Below, in pieces: positions 58,081-64,000 of a DNA stretch of 64,000 nt. This stretch comes from Sclerodactyla briareus. Lineage: Eukaryota; Echinodermata; Holothuroidea; Dendrochirotida; Sclerodactylidae. Numbering within the stretch: position 1 is the stretch's first letter; each line of letters opens with the position of its first letter. Under the pieces are notes generated by a model, which was given only the letters and a program-made list of their open reading frames with translations, was not told where the DNA came from and searched no databases. The position numbers were made by a program, and so were the translations under genes. The stretch is from the NCBI GenBank assembly GCA_026419785.1, contig JAODTK010005609.1, forward strand, positions 88,261 to 152,260, given 5' to 3'.

Positions 58081-59165
58081 ATTTGTCCAAATTGCCACCT
58101 TCGGCGCCGGTCAACAGGTGGGGGGAGGGGGGGAAATGTCCCCCCACTTTACAAAAAGTGGGGGGGACATCATATCGTTTGTCCCCCCACTTTCGGACCG
58201 TGATAAAAAAAAAATAAGCACATGCCGATTTTGTATCACTCTAAATGATACAAGTTTTGTCTAACCAAACACTAATCGCGTGTGGAAAAAGTCTTAAGTC
58301 CACTAATCCAGGTTGCGACCCCACTGAAGATCTGCGCACCCGACTAGGGCCGAGTGGAAGGATTACCCATGTTCCATACCGAGTTCTTGAATTTTGAATC
58401 GAATAGCCCAAAAAGTGCCATTAATTTTTCAAGGTGTTCGCGCGCAATGGCGTTTTTTTCTTCCAGGCGTTGTAGGCTAAATATGCGATGTAATGCTTCG
58501 AATAATTTTGTGCAACTACGAGTAGTAATTTCAGAAGCCTCGGGGGCAGACCCCCCCCATTTTCTGAGATGAAAAAATTAGGGCGGCGAAAAATTCAAGG
58601 AAAAAAGCCAAGTGATTTTTTTTGCCAGACTTTTTCGATAAAATGCTCGGAAAATATGCAATCTTTTTTGCGCGCGCTTCGCGCGCGCGGTAGTCTCCAT
58701 GACTGACTTGTTAAAAGCGGGTTACAAATTTTCTGCTCCCAAATTGGAGTGGTTCCCATAAAGCCTTTTTCCTTCGATCCAACCAGAGACCAGAGTAGAA
58801 AAGGTATGAAAAAACGCCATATGTGGATAATCGGTAATCTTCTTAGTATGCCCAATGAAAACTTGTCTTGTCTTTCAACTAAATACACATGTAGATGGGT
58901 GCTATTGAGCCTGGCAAGTGCCGTTTCCGTCTATCTGAGGGGGGGTGTAGGAAATGAATTTATTTGTACGCTCCGGCAAAACCCGTGGTGTGGCGCTCCG
59001 CTTAGATGGTCATTTGCGCTTCGATAGTCCCCCCCCAACTTTCGAAACGCTACGACGCCCCTGCCACCTCTGAACACCGGCGCGGGGGCTCGAGGGGGGG
59101 GGCCTTCAGCACCACAAATTCCTCTACCACCCCAAATTTTGTCTTGGATAGCGTGAAAAGGATTA
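58080..59165. repeat. Composite of dispersed G/C-tract repeats
   Basis: It contains 'gtccccccactttacaaaaagtggggggacat...gtccccccactttcgg', a short inverted arrangement of a C tract plus ACTTT around 58137-58195. A copy of the GGCGCTCCGCTTAG family follows at 58968-59062. 'gcgcgcgcttcgcgcgcgc' at 58670-58688 is a GC palindrome. No gene. Confidence 0.55.
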
Positions 59166-61370
59166 AACATTCCAAATAAGAAAATTGTTCAACACCGGTT
59201 TTAGGCTGGGAAGGAAAGCCCTTTTTCGGTGTTCTGAGGGGTCCTAATTTTCCATAAATATTCCTTGTACGACCGTGCTAGCAGATGGTTGACACTCGCT
59301 AGCTGGTCACTTCTAATTACGCCCCCTCCCCGGGGATTGCCCTCTAAAATACTGTGCGTTTGCACATTTCCAAGCCACAAATTACCCCCCAATTCATCCA
59401 CTTACAGAATAGCCTGTATATAGCATGGTTTACACCATTATGCAATTTTGTTTTCAAATCCATACAATCCAAGTGAAGGTTTCCATGGAATATCCATTAT
59501 TCAAAATTCCAACTCGACCTGATCTACCTACTGCCAAAGCCCATTGCAACCCCCTGGACCCCCAAGTAATAAATCCACCAAGAAAAGCCAAAAAGGTAGT
59601 CCCTATTGAGAGCAGTGTGTATATTAGCTGGATCCTTCAATGCAAACAATAGAGGCCCACAGAGGGGGACTGCCTGTTTAGGATTAACAGTGCAGGACCT
59701 CACAAGGGTATGAACAAAGAGGGGTCTTACTGTAACATATGACAATTTCTATGGTTATTATTATTATTTTCACATCATTTATTGGTTTCATGATGAAAAG
59801 TGAATACCCTGAAGCCACAAGATCCATGCAGAAGGAAGAATAACCCAGATGACCTAAATAATCATTCCACGATTCTTGGTGAAAAAAAATTAAGACTGTT
59901 CTTGAATGCTGCTTAGACAGAACAACAGCGTTTCCACTCATCAATGACTCGCTTCGAGCAGAAATATTCACGAATATCCAAATCTACACCTACAAACAGC
60001 ATTTGTCGAAAAGCTTGAGGCAATTACTCCTATTAGACATTTGGGAAAAACTTGAGAAATAGTGGATGGAAGGCCCTCTACCTATGAAACAATTTTAACC
60101 GTAATCAAATCACCTCGAATTCGTCGCACCACCATCGAAGTTGGACCGACGGAGACCTGAACATTTTTATACCCAACCAATTATTTTCTCCGCGAAAGAG
60201 GTAAAGACATATAATAAGGACAAATACTCACAGTGCTCAAACAATCTGACAACAAACCATAAAACAACATCTTTACAAGGAACTGGACGTGACAATCCAA
60301 TCAAGCCCAGGGTCCAATTATAAACTTTAGCTGAATAGCAAAATTGGCAACTGCTTAGCATGTTGTTTTTTTTCATTGCAAATTCTTCCATTTATTATTT
60401 TCTGGTTCATTGCCAATCATTTGTTCTGAGAAGTATAGAGCCCTCTCTATATACTATTCATTGCACTTTTTGAAGAGGAATCACGTGACACTCTCAGCTA
60501 GTTAACCTTGTCATGGGCTCAAGCCTCAACATGATCATTAGGGTGTAGGGTAGGTAACTTTTATGGTGAGAGGCGAAGTATGAAATGGCGAAACACCAAT
60601 GGGGTCAGGGTCCAGGGAGGGATGATTCTGAACATTAGGGTGGGCAATCCCCTGTAAGGTACCCACTGTGGGATGATGCATGGTGCCAAGTGCTAGAAAT
60701 GAAGCAGTTTTGGAGACTTTGATAATGTTAAACAAAAGTACTGGCAAACCACCCCCCTCGCCCCCCCCCCCCCGGTTCTACTCCCTTGATGCGCCACGCT
60801 CAGATACTATGTAACTGCACAGGCTGGCATGTCTGATGGTGTGGGTCAATACTATAACCCTATTTTTTTTCAGAGAAAATTTCGAGTAGAATGGGCAACG
60901 TTTGGCAGAGGAAAGACAAGGTGAAACAATTTCTAATATCTTAAAAAAAAATCAGGATCCCAGCACACATTTTAGGACATTTAGCCAGCTTTAGTCTACT
61001 GGCCCAACATGATATAATAACGTCATGCCATAGCAGGTAGAGAGGGGGAAACATCCGAGTATCCCCTGGAGAAAACACGCGTGGAAATTCAAGCAGTCTT
61101 GTAGGCCCAGGCTAATACTGCAGTTCAAAATTGTGCATGGATTTGAGAGAGGAAGAAACGGACGAGAGGCTAAACTTGAGGGTTTGAAGTAATCCAGAAA
61201 GGTTGATTGTAGTTTTCCCAAGTCCATATGGGGAATGTTGTTGTATGTTTTCAACCTCACAGATAGCATAAAACTAGGGGGGCGCTGAGGCAGAAATGTC
61301 CCATAGAGCTTGGGGAGATGTGGGGAGACGAGAGAGGAGAGAACAGGACGAGGACAATTATGGAATAATT
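59166..61370. other. No supported gene
   Basis: Non-coding as far as I can see. There is a C tract at about 60752-60774. The 171-codon - strand frame at 60991-61506 begins inside a dispersed C-rich repeat and shows no recognised domain. Confidence 0.4.
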
Positions 61371-61374
61371 GCGG

Positions 61375-61455
61375 GGGACCACATGTGTTTTTCGAGGGGG
61401 TTACGTGCCCCTTCCCTCCACTCCACCCCCCACCTACTGGCGAGCCACTGTTGTG
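61375..61455. repeat. Dispersed C-rich repeat, second copy
   Basis: 'tttttcgagggggttacgtgccccttccctcc...cctactggcgagccactg' is a diverged relative of the element at 120-300. Confidence 0.6.
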
Positions 61456-61459
61456 CAGA

Positions 61460-62743
61460 AAAATTGTAGTAGTGTTGTTTTGACCATAGTGACGTTCGGA
61501 CAACAAGATTCAGTCAGTCTTTTTCACGCCATTTTCGCAAAAATGGGGTCCCTCCTAGGACTTTCCCCGTCCATGTTCCATTGGATATTATTAGTGTGAA
61601 TCCAGTTGCTCCCAGCAGCCTCTTCAAGAGATGTGCACTTACTGGGTCCTATCAAGATTCAACCAATGGCATGTTACTGTTGGAATTTATGAATGAATGT
61701 CACAGAAAGCAGACTACTCCACAAAGACGGCACTGATGACTGATCACTGCTTGACCGAGCTGTAGCCCCACTGCTAAAAATAGAATACAACTTTCCACAA
61801 CAAGTTGGAGTTTAGCTCGAACGGTATTATTGGTCAGAAGAATTTGGCGCTCAGGAGTCACGGATGGTATAAAGGTCATAAGAGTATGGAGTAGTAGAGA
61901 TGAAGTAGAGGATAATACATTCAAGGGAACTTTCACTGAAGTTTTACAGTATAAAGGTGTAAGCCATTGGATAGCATGTGATAATTGCTCGGCCTTTTTT
62001 TATTATTTTTTGTGGTCACCAATAGGCATACATACCTAGTGATTTTCTCCTATTAGACGTTAATGATCCACGAGCACATACAAACAGTTTTAAAATGACA
62101 TGTATAGGTGTACTAACTGGGCATACTGAGTGGTTATCCCCATATGAACTACCGGCCCGCTCCATTCACCCTCCACGCAGCACAGGCTCCCCCCCCCACC
62201 TCTGGTAAGGGGTCACAGAATCATGAAGCTAGGCGATAGGAATTAGGCCTTTGAACTGTTGCAGGGGACTAGTTCCACTTAATTTTAGTTCGGTGTAACA
62301 CATTTGGTAACATGGTCTGATTAATACCCTTCTTAATTTGGGATTCCTCATTAAAAAAGGTGAAGTGAACTTTTTAATGTCAGCCCCAGTGACTTTTTTT
62401 CATTCAGTGAAAAAGTTGTCTGAATTTTTCTATTTCGGAACTCCTTATGGTAGCGCGATTGCAATTTAAAAAAACCCATACTGGCCGCTTGCGTAGCAGT
62501 AGCCAATGAATGGGGTGGAGATGGTGTGGTTGACACTCGGCGGGGCGGTACAGGAAGTGACGATGTGAGGGAGAGGGGCTCCAAATTGTCCCTGAGAAGG
62601 CGAGAGGTAGAGGGTCACGCCGCGATGTATACCGCGCCATTTCCCCTTTTGCCTGGTTCCTCAATATTTATATATTTTATTTTCCGAATTGGTGACATGT
62701 TGTCAAACACAGGTTAGAGTGTGGGTGGGTGGAGGGGGGGGGG

Positions 62744-62776
<33 letters not shown>

Positions 62777-63290
62777 GTTCATCATATCTATACTTGAAAC
62801 TGTATGCTTGAGTTCGCGAAGTTGATCATGACTTCCCCTCTCCAGCAGGAACAGCTGCATTATCTATCCAAAAATGTTTCCTTTCAATGTTTTTTCTGTG
62901 GATTGCTCCATGAGGGGACGCTCTCAGGGGGAGGGGGCACAGGCACCGCCCCTGCACTCAAGTGAAAATGAACATGAAAATGATCTGCTATCAGGACACG
63001 TAACCTTGGAATCAAAATGACCGCTGTTTTTCACAAACCTTATTTTACCATTTTGCTTCCAAAGGCAAGGGTATAGCCTACTTTTCAGCCAATGGTGGAG
63101 GAACATTTACATCCCCCCTTCCTGTTACCACTACCCAAGAATTCCTCCAATCTCCAGGACAAATAGCTACTTAAAGCAAGGGCACCAGTGTTGTCTGGAA
63201 CCCAACTATTGTTGGGACATGAAAAAATGAGGAGGAAGGGGACCATGACAGGCAATAATATCATGCACTGTTATCTCCAAAAGAACTAGA
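61460..63290. other. No supported gene; long poly-G
   Basis: The only strong structure is a ~31-nt G tract at about 62745-62775, preceded by G-rich sequence. Frames on both strands around 62400-62720 are short, with no recognised domain. Confidence 0.45.
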
Positions 63291-63299
63291 CCTACCACC

Positions 63300-64000
63300 T
63301 AATTATATCCCACTTCGGGGGATATTATATGGTTTTGGCTTCGCCGTCTCCGCCGCGCGTCCGCGTTCTGTTAACGCAATAACCCTCTAACACTTTGTCC
63401 GTTTGAGCCGAATGGGCACACATGTCGCCTTAGTGGACTCTCGGATGAGTTCGAAGTGGCGTCGCCACATGAACGGGGTCCGCTACTTTGCATAATTCCC
63501 CGGGCTTGGAAGATTTGCCCGTTAGCGCAATAAAAAACTCTTTCGCTTGATCTGAAACTTGTTGATCTGAAACTTGGACAATTGTCCGCCATAGTGAAAT
63601 CTTGGGATGAGTGCGGAAGTGGGCATCACTGTACTGCTGGGGGCCGCTAATTTGCATAATTTTCGCGAAAATTCCAAGTTAGTCGCTTTGAACGAAACTG
63701 GGTGGGTTGGGACTATAGTTGATCCCGAAAAATGGGGAGGTCAATTCAAGGATCAGCAAAGGTCAAATTTGTGAAATTTATGCGATTTCCAAACTTTGTC
63801 AGATTTGAACCGAAATGGTGGGAACGACTATAGTGAATCGAAAAATGGGAGGTCATTCAAGGTCATCGGAGGTCAAATTGCCAAAAAATATGTATTCGAT
63901 TTTCCAAACTTCTGGAGATTTGAACGAAACTTGGTGGATGGGGGCTACATTTTGTTACTCACAAAAAGTTAGAAGTCAGTCAAGCTATCATGTGTCCAAT
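63300..64000 (+). repeat. Dispersed repeat with ~120-bp internal units, running off the window end
   Basis: The head 'tatcccacttcgggggatattatatggttttggcttcgccgtc' is followed by two 'cgcaataa..actcttt...ttg(a)tctgaac...atgggcacacatg' units. Then come three 'ttgaacgaaactgggtggg..gggactata...gaaaaatggggaggtcaattcaaggtca' units near 63688, 63806 and 63910. Related to 21985-22560 and 51115-51480. Confidence 0.75.

Noticed and set aside
60991..61506. 171-codon - strand frame
   Set aside because: It starts inside a dispersed C-rich repeat, shows no recognisable domain or splice context, and is the kind of length expected by chance in a 64-kb eukaryotic window.

Overview
This is a eukaryotic, intron-rich and repeat-rich contig, most likely from a marine invertebrate. 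A deuterostome such as an echinoderm or hemichordate is my favoured guess. The evidence is spliced genes with GT-AG introns, CR1-like and other non-LTR retrotransposon remnants, a tRNA-derived SINE whose 3' end resembles a LINE 3' end (GCGCTATATAAG followed by TATTATT), dispersed 'CACGTGCCCCC...TGGCGACGCCACTG' repeats, and many tandem arrays. There are no operons or bacterial-type genes. Most long reading frames are artefacts of stop-free tandem repeats.

Two recognisable protein-coding genes are present. (1) On the + strand at about 12.2-15.9 kb there are four exons of a secretory-pathway cyclophilin B (PPIB-like) peptidyl-prolyl isomerase. The first exon, with the signal peptide, was not found. 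(2) On the - strand from about 55.45 kb down to 40.29 kb there are seven exons of a lysosomal-type beta-hexosaminidase (HEXA/HEXB family, glycoside hydrolase 20). They run from the N-terminal domain through the GGDEV catalytic region to the VWQEV segment. The signal-peptide exon and the C-terminal ~150 residues are not visible. Two further coding-looking exons on the - strand (37.84-38.08 kb and 34.46-34.69 kb, the latter ending in a stop) belong to one or two genes I do not recognise.

Layout: 0-1.1 kb dispersed repeats; 1.1-3.4 kb decayed CR1-like LINE (+); 4.08-7.67 kb a ~3.6 kb unit bounded by ~340-bp inverted repeats, with coding-looking debris inside; 7.7-12.2 kb mostly featureless; 12.2-15.9 kb cyclophilin B; 16-25.6 kb ancient repeats and an RTE-like LINE scrap; 25.66-26.05 kb a 98-bp tandem array followed by a SINE remnant; 28.1-29.8 kb a 29-bp minisatellite; 31.2-32.6 kb a 41-bp minisatellite with two alternating unit types; 34.5-38.1 kb unknown exons; 38.6-38.9 kb LINE 3' end; 40.3-55.5 kb the hexosaminidase gene, whose introns hold a LINE fragment, a ~110-bp tandem repeat, a 3-kb CATA array and a 21-bp minisatellite; 55.5-64 kb a SINE and dispersed repeats.

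Sequence quality matters here. Both recognised genes have mostly conserved splice sites and intron phases, but their exons carry small indels, and several exon edges run straight into 18-23-nt homopolymers. This fits an unpolished long-read assembly better than two independent pseudogenes, but raw reads would be needed to settle it. The hexosaminidase and cyclophilin are unrelated housekeeping enzymes (lysosome and ER respectively), and nothing suggests they act together.
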